The position numbers and the translations under genes are program-made. The notes beneath the pieces are model-generated. The model saw only the letters and a program-made list of their open reading frames with translations, ran no database searches and was not told the DNA's origin. A stretch of DNA of 64,000 bases from Pseudarthrobacter phenanthrenivorans Sphe3 (lineage in GTDB: Bacteria; Actinomycetota; Actinomycetes; Actinomycetales; Micrococcaceae). The stretch covers positions 1,302,001-1,366,000 of the forward strand of contig NC_015145.1 of the NCBI RefSeq assembly GCF_000189535.1. The letters run 5' to 3'. This document shows positions 48,289 to 56,598 of the stretch, one piece after another. Every line of letters starts with the position of its first letter. Within the stretch, counting starts at the first letter, position 1.

Positions 48289-49851
48289 TCAGGCGGCTGA
48301 GACCGCCTGGAAGTGTTTTTCGATGAGCCCCTTAATATCCTCGTGGCAGCCGCCGCAGCCCGTGCCCGCCCTTGTAGCCTTGGATACCTCGGCCACGGTG
48401 GCGCAGCCTTCCTCTACGGCCCCCTGGATGGCGGCACCGCTGACACCGGCGCACCGGCATACGGTTTCCTGCGGGTCGGCAGGACCGGCGCCCGGCAGCT
48501 GGTCCGGTCCGTCGAGCCGAAGGAGCAGGGACCGGTCGGCAGGCAGTTCGGCGCCCCGTTCGAACAGGCCCACCAGCTCCGCCGCCGTCCGGGGCATGCC
48601 CACTGCCACCAGGCCCTCCAGGACACCGCCGCGGGTAGTCATCTTCACGTAGCGTCCGTGTTCGGGATCCGCCCACTGGGCTATCTGCAGCCGCGCACGT
48701 CCGTTGACCGCCCCTGCGGTGAGGAGTTCCTCGTCCCACGGCTCGGCAGCGTTGTCACCGGCCACCGCCATGTTCATGCCACGGGCCTTGAGGACGATGA
48801 CGCCGGCCTGCTCGACGGGCAGCTCAGGCAGGAGTCCAGCGTCTTCCGGTGCACCTGATGCCAGCTGGGCCAGGTATTCCGCCAGCCATTCCGCCTGGCG
48901 CCAGCCGGGTCCCACCAATCCAGACGGGCCTTTGGCGTTGCGGCACCGGGCACAGTCCGGGTCCGGGCAGCGGACCTCGGCGCAGTCACCGATGGCGAAG
49001 ATATGCGGTTCGTGATGGGCGCGGAGTTTATGATCCACCAGGATGCCGGCGGAAGTGGACAGCCCGCAGCCTTCGGCAAGTTCCGTGCGGGGACGGACGC
49101 CGCATGAGATGACCAGGAGGTCGCCGTCAATCGCTGAGCCGTCGTCAAGCAGCAATGCCGAGAACCCGCCGTCGGCCGCGTTGTGCTCCACTCCGGTGGA
49201 GCGGGCATTGCCCGCCATGCGGACACCGCAGCGGCGAAGGCTGGCCGCGAGCACGGCGCCGCCGCCGCGGTCGATGTTTCGCCCCAGCGGGTGCGGCCCG
49301 TTGTGCACCACTGTGACGGTGGCTCCCTCCTCGGCCGCGGCCAGGGCGGTTTCCAGGCCCAGCACGCCGCCGCCGAGCACCACCACCCGCTTGCCGCCCT
49401 CCACTGCCTGCCGCAGCACGTCCGCGTCGCGCAGGTCACGCAGTGCGGTGACGCCGGCCGGCAGGACCGGGTGGGTGGGGTCGGGGTTGATGCCGGTCAG
49501 GTTGGGGATGACCGGGCGTGACCCGGTGGCGAAGACCAGGCGGTCATAGTGGACAGCGGCATCATCGGACAGGAGGACCTGCTGCCGGGCCCGGTCCACC
49601 CGCCGCACGCGCAGGCCGAGGCGGACGTCAACGCCGTCGGCTGCCAGGGCCTCGGCGTCGGAGAGTGCCAAGGCGTCGGCAGTGGTCCGTCCTACCCCGA
49701 GGTCGGCCACCAGCACGCGGTTGTACGCCGCTTCAGCTTCCTCGCCCACCACAGTCAGGGCCACAAGGCCACTGCGGACGGCGGGCAGCAGCTCATCCAC
49801 CAGCCGGGCGGCCACCGGGCCGAATCCCACAATGACAATCTGCTCGCTCAT
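48289..49851 (-). CDS. FAD-dependent electron-transfer subunit for assimilatory nitrate reductase (NasB-like)
   Basis: A 520-residue flavoprotein. FAD motif IVIVGFGPVAARLVDELLPA, NAD motif RVVVLGGGVLGLETALAAAE, second FAD motif PHIFAIGDCAEVRC. A four-Cys segment CPDPDCARCRNAKG is inserted after it. The C-terminal ~60 residues are a BFD-like [2Fe-2S] domain (CRCAGVSGAAIQG and RAGTGCGGCHEDI). This matches the NADH-oxidising partner of cytoplasmic nitrate reductase. The ATG overlaps the nasA stop as ATGA. It is the last gene of the narK-nasA unit. Confidence 0.88.
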   Translation of the reverse strand: MSEQIVIVGFGPVAARLVDELLPAVRSGLVALTVVGEEAEAAYNRVLVADLGVGRTTADALALSDAEALAADGVDVRLGLRVRRVDRARQQVLLSDDAAVHYDRLVFATGSRPVIPNLTGINPDPTHPVLPAGVTALRDLRDADVLRQAVEGGKRVVVLGGGVLGLETALAAAEEGATVTVVHNGPHPLGRNIDRGGGAVLAASLRRCGVRMAGNARSTGVEHNAADGGFSALLLDDGSAIDGDLLVISCGVRPRTELAEGCGLSTSAGILVDHKLRAHHEPHIFAIGDCAEVRCPDPDCARCRNAKGPSGLVGPGWRQAEWLAEYLAQLASGAPEDAGLLPELPVEQAGVIVLKARGMNMAVAGDNAAEPWDEELLTAGAVNGRARLQIAQWADPEHGRYVKMTTRGGVLEGLVAVGMPRTAAELVGLFERGAELPADRSLLLRLDGPDQLPGAGPADPQETVCRCAGVSGAAIQGAVEEGCATVAEVSKATRAGTGCGGCHEDIKGLIEKHFQAVSAA

Positions 49852-52073
49852 GAGGCCTCCGTCGTTTGAAGCACGTTGGTGGACTGGGGGACGGCCGCGG
49901 GCCGCACCTGCACGGTGTTGAATTTGAATTCGGGCATCCCGGAGATGGGATCGGTTGCGGCCTCGGTGAGGCGGTTCGCGCTTTCAAGTTCAGGGAAGTG
50001 GAAGGGCAGGAACACCGTTTCGGGGCGGATGGCGGTGCTGAGCTCCGCCCGGCACACCACCTCGCCGCGTTCGTTGGCTATCGAGACCAATGCCCCTTCG
50101 GTGATGCCAAGGGAGGCCGCTGCCGCCGGGTGGATTTGCGCCTTCGCCTCCGGCTTTGAAGCCAGCAGTTCCGCCACTCGCCGGGTCTGTGCGCCGGACT
50201 GGTAGTGCTCCAGGAGGCGGCCGGTAATCAGCGTCATGGTTTTCGCGGCGGGGTCAGGGCTTGCGGCAGGAGTACGACGGCGGCGCGGCGCCACCGCGGT
50301 CATCACGGCTTTGCCGTCGGGATGGGCGAAGCGGTCCTGGAACAGCCGCGGTGTCCCGGTGCTGCCTGCGGGATAGGGCCAGTAGGCTGCTTCGCCGCGG
50401 TCCAGCATGGCGTAGTCGATGCCGGAGTAGTCAGCAAGCCCTCCCGCGGAGGCACGGCGGAGTTCTTCGAATACTGTCTCCGGGTCCTCGCTGTAGGAGG
50501 ACGGGGCGTCGAGGGCTTCAGCGAGGCGGGCCATGATCCACAACTCGCTCCGGGCGCCCGGCGGCGGGGTCAGTGCACGGCGCCGGCGCAGGACCCGGCC
50601 TTCGAGGTTGGTCAGGGTGCCTTCCTCCTCCGCCCACTGCAGGACCGGAAGGATGAGGTCCGCCTCGGCCGCAGTCTCGGACATGAAGAAATCGCAGACC
50701 ATCAGGAAGTCCAGGCTGCGGAGCCCCCGGATCACGGCGTTGGCGTCGGGGGAGGCCACGGCGATGTTGGATGCGTGGACGAAAAGGCAGCGGACGCCGT
50801 CGGGCTGTCCCAGCGACTGCAGCAGCTGGACGGCCGGCAGCCCGGGGCCGGGAATCAGCTCCTCGGGGACGCCCCAGACACCGGCAACATGGGCGCGTGC
50901 GGCGGGGTCGGTGATCTTGCGGTAGCCGGGGAGCTGGTCAGCCTTCTGGCCGTGCTCGCGGCCGCCCTGGCCGTTTCCTTGGCCGGTGAGGGTGCCATAG
51001 CCGCTGCGGGCGGAGCCGGGCAGGCCCAGCAGGAGGCTGAGGTTGATGGCCGCAGTGGCGGTATCGGTGCCGTCCACATGCTGTTCCACACCCCGGCCCG
51101 TGAGGATGTAGCTGCCGCCATCGCGGGCACCGCTGGCGAGCCGCCGTGCGGTTTCCCTGATGAGCTCGGCGGGCACGCCGGTGATGGACTGGACGCGTTC
51201 CGGCCAGAAGGAGTTCACACTGCGGGCGACGGCGCTGTAGCCCGTGGTGCGTTCTTTCAGGTAGTCGGCGTCCAGCAGGTTTTCGTGGATCACCACGTGG
51301 GAGATGCCCAGGAGGAGCGCGAGGTCGGTTCCGGGCAGGGGCTGGAGGTGGAGGCCTCCGCCGTCGGCCGTGAAAGCAGCCGTGGCTGAACGGCGGGGGT
51401 CGACGACAATCAGCCCGCCGGCGTCGCGCGTTCCCTTCAGGTGCTGGACGAAAGGCGGCATGGTTTCGGCGACATTCGAGCCCAGCATGAGGATGGTGCT
51501 GGCCGTGTCCAGGGCTTCGAGCGGGAACGGCAACCCGCGGTCAACGCCGAAGGCGCGCATTCCGGCGGCCGCGGCCGAGGACATGCAGAAGCGGCCGTTG
51601 TAGTCGATGCGGGAGGTGCCCAGGGCCAGCCGGGCGAACTTGCCCAGCATGTAGGCCTTCTCGTTGGTGAGCCCGCCGCCGCCGAACACCCCCACGGAAT
51701 CAGCGCCGTACCTGGCGCGGGCATCCCGCACAGCGGATGCGGCCAGGTTCAGGGCATGCTCCCAGCTGACCGGACGGTGGACCCCGTCGGGGCCTTTCAG
51801 CAGCGGTTCGGTGATCCGGCCTGGATGGTTCAGGAGGTTGGGGGACGTCCAGCCCTTGCGGCACAGCCCGCCCCGGTTGGTGGGGAAGTCCCGCCCCTGG
51901 ACGGTCAGCGGTACGTCAAGGGGTGCGTCTGGGACTGGCGTGCGGGATGCGGGGCCGGCGGGCCCGGGGACTGACCCCGGCTTGGAAGCCGGGGCCAGTG
52001 CCGTGGGAGACGTGAGCGTCATGGCGCACTGCAGGGCGCAGTAAGGGCAGTGCGTGTCGGCGCTTTTGGTCAT
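49848..52073 (-). CDS. nasA: Assimilatory nitrate reductase catalytic subunit (molybdopterin oxidoreductase)
   Basis: A 741-residue bis-MGD molybdoenzyme that reduces nitrate to nitrite in the cytoplasm. The N-terminal [4Fe-4S] ligands are CPYCALQC (C9, C12, C16) and LCRKGW (C71). The molybdopterin core shows GVFGGGGLTNEKAYMLGKFA and SRIDYNGRFCMSSAAAAGMR, and the C-terminal Mo-dinucleotide domain has TGRLLEHYQSGAQTRRVAEL. No Tat signal is present, which fits an assimilatory enzyme. The insertion PGSVPGPAGPASRTPVP near the N-terminus is low-complexity. It starts one base before narK ends. Confidence 0.93.
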   Translation of the reverse strand: MTKSADTHCPYCALQCAMTLTSPTALAPASKPGSVPGPAGPASRTPVPDAPLDVPLTVQGRDFPTNRGGLCRKGWTSPNLLNHPGRITEPLLKGPDGVHRPVSWEHALNLAASAVRDARARYGADSVGVFGGGGLTNEKAYMLGKFARLALGTSRIDYNGRFCMSSAAAAGMRAFGVDRGLPFPLEALDTASTILMLGSNVAETMPPFVQHLKGTRDAGGLIVVDPRRSATAAFTADGGGLHLQPLPGTDLALLLGISHVVIHENLLDADYLKERTTGYSAVARSVNSFWPERVQSITGVPAELIRETARRLASGARDGGSYILTGRGVEQHVDGTDTATAAINLSLLLGLPGSARSGYGTLTGQGNGQGGREHGQKADQLPGYRKITDPAARAHVAGVWGVPEELIPGPGLPAVQLLQSLGQPDGVRCLFVHASNIAVASPDANAVIRGLRSLDFLMVCDFFMSETAAEADLILPVLQWAEEEGTLTNLEGRVLRRRRALTPPPGARSELWIMARLAEALDAPSSYSEDPETVFEELRRASAGGLADYSGIDYAMLDRGEAAYWPYPAGSTGTPRLFQDRFAHPDGKAVMTAVAPRRRRTPAASPDPAAKTMTLITGRLLEHYQSGAQTRRVAELLASKPEAKAQIHPAAAASLGITEGALVSIANERGEVVCRAELSTAIRPETVFLPFHFPELESANRLTEAATDPISGMPEFKFNTVQVRPAAVPQSTNVLQTTEAS

Positions 52074-52074
52074 G

Positions 52075-53544
52075 TTAGACGTGTCCCATCGCATTTCGGT
52101 TGGCGTTGCGGATGTAGCAGGACCAGCACACAACCAGCATCAGGACGTACGCCCCGACGAAGCCGTAGAAAGCTGGGGTGTACGAGCCGCTGGCGGAGTT
52201 AGAGGCATTCAGCACCTGCGGGATCACGAACCCGCCGTAGGCGCCAATGGCCGAGATCAGGCCAAGGGCGGAGGAGGCAAGGCGCTGCGTGGCCACGGAG
52301 CTGGCACCGTTACGGGCGGCGCGGCTGTTGGTGGCGAAGATGATGGGGATCATCCGGTAGGTGGCGCCGTTTCCGAAGCCGCTGGCGGTGAAGAGCATCA
52401 GGAACAGGACCAGGAAGAGCCAGAAGTTCTTCAGGGGCAGTGTCCAGATCATGGTCAGGGTGATCACGGCCATGGAGGCGAATGCGGCCACGGTCATGCG
52501 GGCACCGCCCATCCGGTCAGCCATGCGGCCGCCGTACGGCCGGGCCAGGGAACCCACCAGCGGGCCGAGGAACGCCAGGGACAGCGCCACAGTGCCCACC
52601 CCGATGGAGGAAAACGCCGGGAAGTAGTCCTTGATCAGTTTGGGGAACACGCCGGCGAAGCCGATGAACGAACCGAAAGTGCCGATGTACAGCAGCGCCA
52701 TGACCCACAGGTGCGGTTCCTTCAGCGCTGCCACCGAACCGGCCACGTCCCCCTTGGCGCTGGTCAGGTTGTCCATGTACTTGAAGGCACCGAATGCGGC
52801 GAGCACGATGAACGGGACCCACATCCAGCCGGCCATGGGCAGGTTGACGGTGCCCGCGGCAAGGAGGGTGATGGCGATCGGCACGGCAAGCTGCGCGACG
52901 GCGGCGCCGAGGTTTCCGCCGGCGGCGTTCAGGCCCAGCGCCCAGCCCTTTTCCCGGGCAGGGTAGAAGAACGTGATGTTGGCCATGGAGCTGGCGAAGT
53001 TGCCGCCGCCGAAGCCGGCGAGAGCAGCGATGAGCAGCATGACGCCGAAGGGCGTTTCCGGGTTGGAGACGCACAGGGCGAGGCCGATGGAGGGGATCAG
53101 GAGCAGCAGGGCGGACACGATGGTCCAGTTGCGGCCGCCGAAGCGGGGAACCATGAAGGTGTAGGGAATGCGGAGGGTGGCGCCCACCAGGCTGGGCATG
53201 GAGATGAGCCAGAAGATCTCCGAGGTGGAGAAAGTGAAGCCTGCTGCCGGCAGCTGGACCACCACGATGGACCAGAGCTGCCAGACGACAAAGCCGAGGA
53301 ATTCGGCGAAGATGGACCAGTTGAGGTTGCGGCGGGCAATGGCACGGCCGGCGGTTTCCCACTGCTCCTTGTTCTCGGCGTCCCAGTTGGCAATCCAGCG
53401 GCCGGGGCGGAACTCAAGGGTGGGTGCGTCTGTGGTGCGGGTGGTGCCGGGCTGTGCGCTGGCGGATGCGGCGGTACCGGGCCCGGCCTCGTCGAGGTCA
53501 AGGGAATTGCCGGTGCCGGCATCAGCGGTGCGATCAACAGTCAC
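52075..53544 (-). CDS. narK: Nitrate/nitrite transporter NarK family
   Basis: A 489-residue MFS transporter of the nitrate/nitrite porter group with 12 hydrophobic segments. The nitrate signature is visible as GFGGGNFASSMANITFFYP. The N-terminal ~65 residues are polar. The start is GTG with AAGGAGG six bases upstream, an almost ideal site; the longer open frame upstream is not used. It heads the narK-nasA-nasB-like unit. The upstream region carries GlnR-like half-sites. Confidence 0.93.
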   Translation of the reverse strand: MTVDRTADAGTGNSLDLDEAGPGTAASASAQPGTTRTTDAPTLEFRPGRWIANWDAENKEQWETAGRAIARRNLNWSIFAEFLGFVVWQLWSIVVVQLPAAGFTFSTSEIFWLISMPSLVGATLRIPYTFMVPRFGGRNWTIVSALLLLIPSIGLALCVSNPETPFGVMLLIAALAGFGGGNFASSMANITFFYPAREKGWALGLNAAGGNLGAAVAQLAVPIAITLLAAGTVNLPMAGWMWVPFIVLAAFGAFKYMDNLTSAKGDVAGSVAALKEPHLWVMALLYIGTFGSFIGFAGVFPKLIKDYFPAFSSIGVGTVALSLAFLGPLVGSLARPYGGRMADRMGGARMTVAAFASMAVITLTMIWTLPLKNFWLFLVLFLMLFTASGFGNGATYRMIPIIFATNSRAARNGASSVATQRLASSALGLISAIGAYGGFVIPQVLNASNSASGSYTPAFYGFVGAYVLMLVVCWSCYIRNANRNAMGHV

Positions 53545-53592
53545 GGTGTACCTCCTTCGGGGGATGTTGTTCCTCCAAGGTAGGGAGGCCGC

Positions 53593-53630
53593 GTTTCGCG
53601 GACCGACGATCTTTGTTAACGCGCTGTGAC
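53593..53630. promoter_or_regulatory. Possible GlnR-like operator upstream of narK
   Basis: GTTTC (53593), GTTAA (53615) and GTGAC (53626) fall on the same 11-bp register, with CGACG in the remaining slot at 53604. On the minus strand this reads GTCAC-n6-TTAAC-n6-CGTCG-n6-GAAAC, so three of four slots resemble gTnAC or GaAAC. It lies about 50 bp upstream of the narK start. Confidence 0.45.
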
Positions 53631-53700
53631 ATTTGCCTATCGGACCCGGCGGAGGGGCGTGAGGCGGTGAAGAGCGGCCGGAAATGAGACAAACGGCACG

Positions 53701-53756
53701 TGTCCGGATACTGGACCTTTTGTCCATTGACTGGACTGCTGGAACTAATATTGGAC
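53701..53756 (+). promoter_or_regulatory. 20-bp-period operator-like repeats upstream of the MHS transporter
   Basis: TGTCC occurs at 53701 and 53721, and CTGGAC/CTGGAC/TTGGAC at 53711, 53731 and 53751, exactly 20 bp apart. The first two units each form the inverted repeat GTCC-n7-GGAC. A TAATAT hexamer at 53746 could be the -10 of the transporter promoter. The layout suggests cooperative binding of a dimeric regulator on one face of the helix. Confidence 0.5.
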
Positions 53757-53821
53757 TCTAACTATTTCGAGCCGGGGCAACGATCGCTGTCTCCGGACGG
53801 TTCTCACGAAAGCGTTTACCT

Positions 53822-55234
53822 ATGTCATCCACCGATACCTCCACGGTGCCCGGATCGCCGCAGCCGGTGAACTCCCGGGGCCGCGTGATCGTCGCCAGCC
53901 TGATCGGCACCACGGTCGAGTTTTACGACTTCTACGTCTATGCCACGGCGGCAGTGCTCGTCTTCCCGCAGCTGTTCTTCCCCAACCAGAACGAAACCAC
54001 CCAGCTCCTGAGCTCGTTCGCCGTGTTCGGCGTGGCCTTCATCGCCCGCCCCCTCGGCTCGATCGTCTTTGGCCACTTCGGCGACAAGTTCGGCCGCAAG
54101 GGCACCCTGGTGGCCTCCCTGCTGACCATGGGCATTGCCACGTTCCTGATTGGCTGCCTGCCCACCGCACTGGTTCCCGGCTGGGCGTTCTGGGCACCGG
54201 CCCTGCTGGTGGTCATGCGCTTCGCCCAGGGTCTGGCCTTGGGTGGTGAATGGAGCGGCGCCGCCCTCCTGGCCACGGAAAACGCCCCGGCCAACAAGCG
54301 CGCCATCTACGGGACCTTCCCGCAGCTGGGCGCCCCCATCGGCTTCATCATCGCCAACGTCATCTTCCTGGTGTTCAGCTACGCGCTCTCGCCGGCTGAC
54401 TTCCAGTCCTGGGGCTGGCGCGTGCCGTTCCTGCTCAGCGCCGTCATGGTGATCATCGGCCTGTACGTCCGCCTGAAACTGATCGAAACCCCTGCCTTCA
54501 CCAAGGTGCTCGAGTCCAACGAAGTGGCCAAGCTGCCGCTGGGCCGGGTCTTCAAGACCAGCTGGCGCCAGCTCATCCTGGGTACGTTCATCATGCTTGC
54601 CACATACGTGCTCTTCTACCTGATGACCACCTTCACCCTGACGTACGGCACCCGCCCGGCCAGCCTTGAGGCGGCCCGGGCAGCGGCGGAGAAGGCAGGA
54701 AAACCGATGACGGAAGCGGCCGCCGCCGCGTTCGTGCCCGGCCTGGGCTACACCCGCAACGACTTCCTCTGGATGCTGATTGCCGGCGTCGTCTTCTTCG
54801 GTATCTTCACCCTGGTCTCCGGCCCACTGGCCGAGAAGTACGGCCGCCGCAAGATGCTCCTCGCCGTCACCGGAGGCATTTTTGTCTTCGGCCTGCTCTT
54901 CGTCCCGCTGTTCAGTGGCGGCTTCGTTGGCACCATGGCGCTGCTGATCATCGGGTTCTCCCTGATGGGCCTCACCTTCGGGCCGATGGGTGCGCTGCTG
55001 CCGGAGCTGTTCCCCACCAACGTGCGGTACACCGGATCGGCCGTGAGCTACAACTTCTCGAGCATCCTGGGCGCTGCCGTGGCCCCGTTCATCGCCGTCG
55101 CCCTCTGGGAACTGGCGGACGGCAGCCCCGTGCTGGTGGGGATCTACCTGACCTCCATGGCCGTCCTGACCCTCATCGCCCTGTTCGTGAGCAAGGAAAC
55201 CCGGGATCTGGACTACGAAAACAACGTAGCCTGA
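53822..55234 (+). CDS. MFS transporter, metabolite:H+ symporter (MHS) family
   Basis: A 470-residue permease with 12 hydrophobic segments. The N-terminal GTTVEFYDFYVYATAAVLVF and the loop GHFGDKFGRKGTLVASLL are characteristic of the MHS group (shikimate, proline/betaine, alpha-ketoglutarate, phthalate transporters). FAQGLALGGEWSGAALLATE is also typical. The substrate cannot be read from sequence. The ATG is preceded by a weak GAAAGCG site. It is divergent from narK across 277 bp and ends before a strong terminator. Confidence 0.9.
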   Translation: MSSTDTSTVPGSPQPVNSRGRVIVASLIGTTVEFYDFYVYATAAVLVFPQLFFPNQNETTQLLSSFAVFGVAFIARPLGSIVFGHFGDKFGRKGTLVASLLTMGIATFLIGCLPTALVPGWAFWAPALLVVMRFAQGLALGGEWSGAALLATENAPANKRAIYGTFPQLGAPIGFIIANVIFLVFSYALSPADFQSWGWRVPFLLSAVMVIIGLYVRLKLIETPAFTKVLESNEVAKLPLGRVFKTSWRQLILGTFIMLATYVLFYLMTTFTLTYGTRPASLEAARAAAEKAGKPMTEAAAAAFVPGLGYTRNDFLWMLIAGVVFFGIFTLVSGPLAEKYGRRKMLLAVTGGIFVFGLLFVPLFSGGFVGTMALLIIGFSLMGLTFGPMGALLPELFPTNVRYTGSAVSYNFSSILGAAVAPFIAVALWELADGSPVLVGIYLTSMAVLTLIALFVSKETRDLDYENNVA

Positions 55235-55271
55235 CGGATCCTGTGCGTTCCAGCCCGGTTAGTGGCTGAAG

Positions 55272-55319
55272 TGCCCGGCATGATTCCCATCACTTCGGGG
55301 ATCATGCCGGGCATTTTTT
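55272..55319 (+). terminator. Intrinsic terminator after the MHS transporter
   Basis: TGCCCGGCATGAT (55272-55284) pairs perfectly with ATCATGCCGGGCA (55301-55313), with an inner CCC/GGG and a short loop, followed by a T6 run. A textbook rho-independent terminator. Confidence 0.93.
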
Positions 55320-55370
55320 GTGGGTGCGGGAGTAACCGGGCAGGAGCGCACGACGGCGGGCTGCCGCAGC

Positions 55371-56102
55371 TCAGCGGGCGTAGCGGGCCACAAAGTTGCG
55401 CAGAATTTTCATGGGTTCGGTGGCCGTGAACTGCCGGGCGTCCGCCATCAGCTGTTCGGCAGACTCGGGCGGGAAATAGCCGGCATGACGGTAGATGTCG
55501 ATACGGGTGCACAGGCCTTCGGCGTCCAGCTCCGGATGGAACTGCGTTGCGTAAAGGTTTTCCCGGATCCGGAACATGTGCACCGGGCAGGCCGCGGACC
55601 GGGCCAGCAGGACGGCATGCGGCGGCAGGACCGTGCACGCCTCCTTATGGCCGGTGAAAGCCGTAAACGTGGGGGAGAGTCCTGCCAGCAGCGGGTCCTC
55701 CAGCCCGGCCTCCGTCAGCTCGATCTCCACCCCGCCCAGGGGCTCGCCATAGGTCCGGTCGATCACGGCGCCCTGGTGCCTTCCCAGGGTGCCCACGCCG
55801 TAGCAGGCGCCCAGGAATGGGAAGTCCCGCGCCACCAACTCGTCCAGGAGGCCCGAGAGTTCGCGCTCCACGCGGTGCTGGACGGGCGATTTCTGTTCCG
55901 GCGGGTCGCTGGAGGTGAAGGGGCTGCCGCCCACGATCACGCCCGAATAGTTGGCAAGGTCCAGGTCCGGCAGCGGCGCAGCCTCCAGGCGTACCCTCCG
56001 CAGCTCATGCGGCTCGAGTCCCCCGTACCTCAGGTAGGCGGCGTACTCGTCCTCGGCGGCGGCATCCTCCGCCCGGGAGGCAAGGAGCAGGAAAGGCAGC
56101 AT
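55371..56102 (-). CDS. Glutamine amidotransferase class-I-like protein
   Basis: A 243-residue protein with a class-I glutamine amidotransferase fold. The nucleophile elbow reads FLGACYGVGTLG (Cys at about 100) and the His-Glu pair is in YATQFHPELDAEG. Such stand-alone GATase proteins include GMP-synthase-like members that work without a synthase partner; the nitrogen acceptor here is unknown. It is convergent with the MHS gene and downstream of the SnoaL-like gene on the same strand (46-bp gap). Confidence 0.87.
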   Translation of the reverse strand: MLPFLLLASRAEDAAAEDEYAAYLRYGGLEPHELRRVRLEAAPLPDLDLANYSGVIVGGSPFTSSDPPEQKSPVQHRVERELSGLLDELVARDFPFLGACYGVGTLGRHQGAVIDRTYGEPLGGVEIELTEAGLEDPLLAGLSPTFTAFTGHKEACTVLPPHAVLLARSAACPVHMFRIRENLYATQFHPELDAEGLCTRIDIYRHAGYFPPESAEQLMADARQFTATEPMKILRNFVARYAR

Positions 56103-56148
56103 CTGCTAAGTGTGCAGGTTTGCGGGCCGGCCTGCCAGCCGGCCCTGG

Positions 56149-56583
56149 CTAGCCGGCAGGCTGGGTCAGCGAGCGGCGCGACTGCGGGCGGGCGGCGGGA
56201 TCCGCGTGCCGGTGCACCAGCTTCCAGTAGCCTTCCTCGCGCCGGAATATGCTGGTCACCCGGAGCGCGAACTCCTCCACCGGGGCACCGTCCAGGCGAG
56301 CCCGGAAGTGTTCCGTCTCCACAAGGTAAGCGGTGTCCCGGGCTGTGTAGGACGAGATGGTGTCGAATCCGAGCATCTGGCCGTCCTGGAACTGCCGGGC
56401 AGCCTGGTCCAGCCGGGCCTCCACTTGCGCCCAGCCGCGGGCTATTCCGCCGAACGGGTTGGCCAGGGTGACGTCGTCGAGCTGCGAATAGAGCTCCTTG
56501 ATGGGCCCGGGGTTGCCCTGGGTGATTTCGGGGACAGCCAGGTGGTAGCGGTCCACTTCTTCCTGGAAGCTGGGTGCAAGCAT
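56149..56583 (-). CDS. SnoaL/NTF2-like domain protein
   Basis: A 144-residue protein with the small alpha+beta cone (SnoaL/NTF2) fold: helical start with ELYSQLDDVTLANPFGGIAR, then strands ending RVTSIFRREEGYWKLVHRHAD. The closing W-K-x-x-H-x-H pattern is common in this family (DUF4440/calcium-calmodulin kinase II association-like). No catalytic role can be assigned. It begins 15 bp after the carboxylase stop and is probably cotranscribed. Confidence 0.8.
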   Translation of the reverse strand: MLAPSFQEEVDRYHLAVPEITQGNPGPIKELYSQLDDVTLANPFGGIARGWAQVEARLDQAARQFQDGQMLGFDTISSYTARDTAYLVETEHFRARLDGAPVEEFALRVTSIFRREEGYWKLVHRHADPAARPQSRRSLTQPAG

Positions 56584-56598
56584 CGGTGTCTCCGCCGC

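Noticed and set aside
53701..53756. Short regularly spaced repeats as a CRISPR remnant
   Set aside because: Units are only 5-6 bp at a 20-bp period inside a promoter, with no spacers of normal length and no cas genes.
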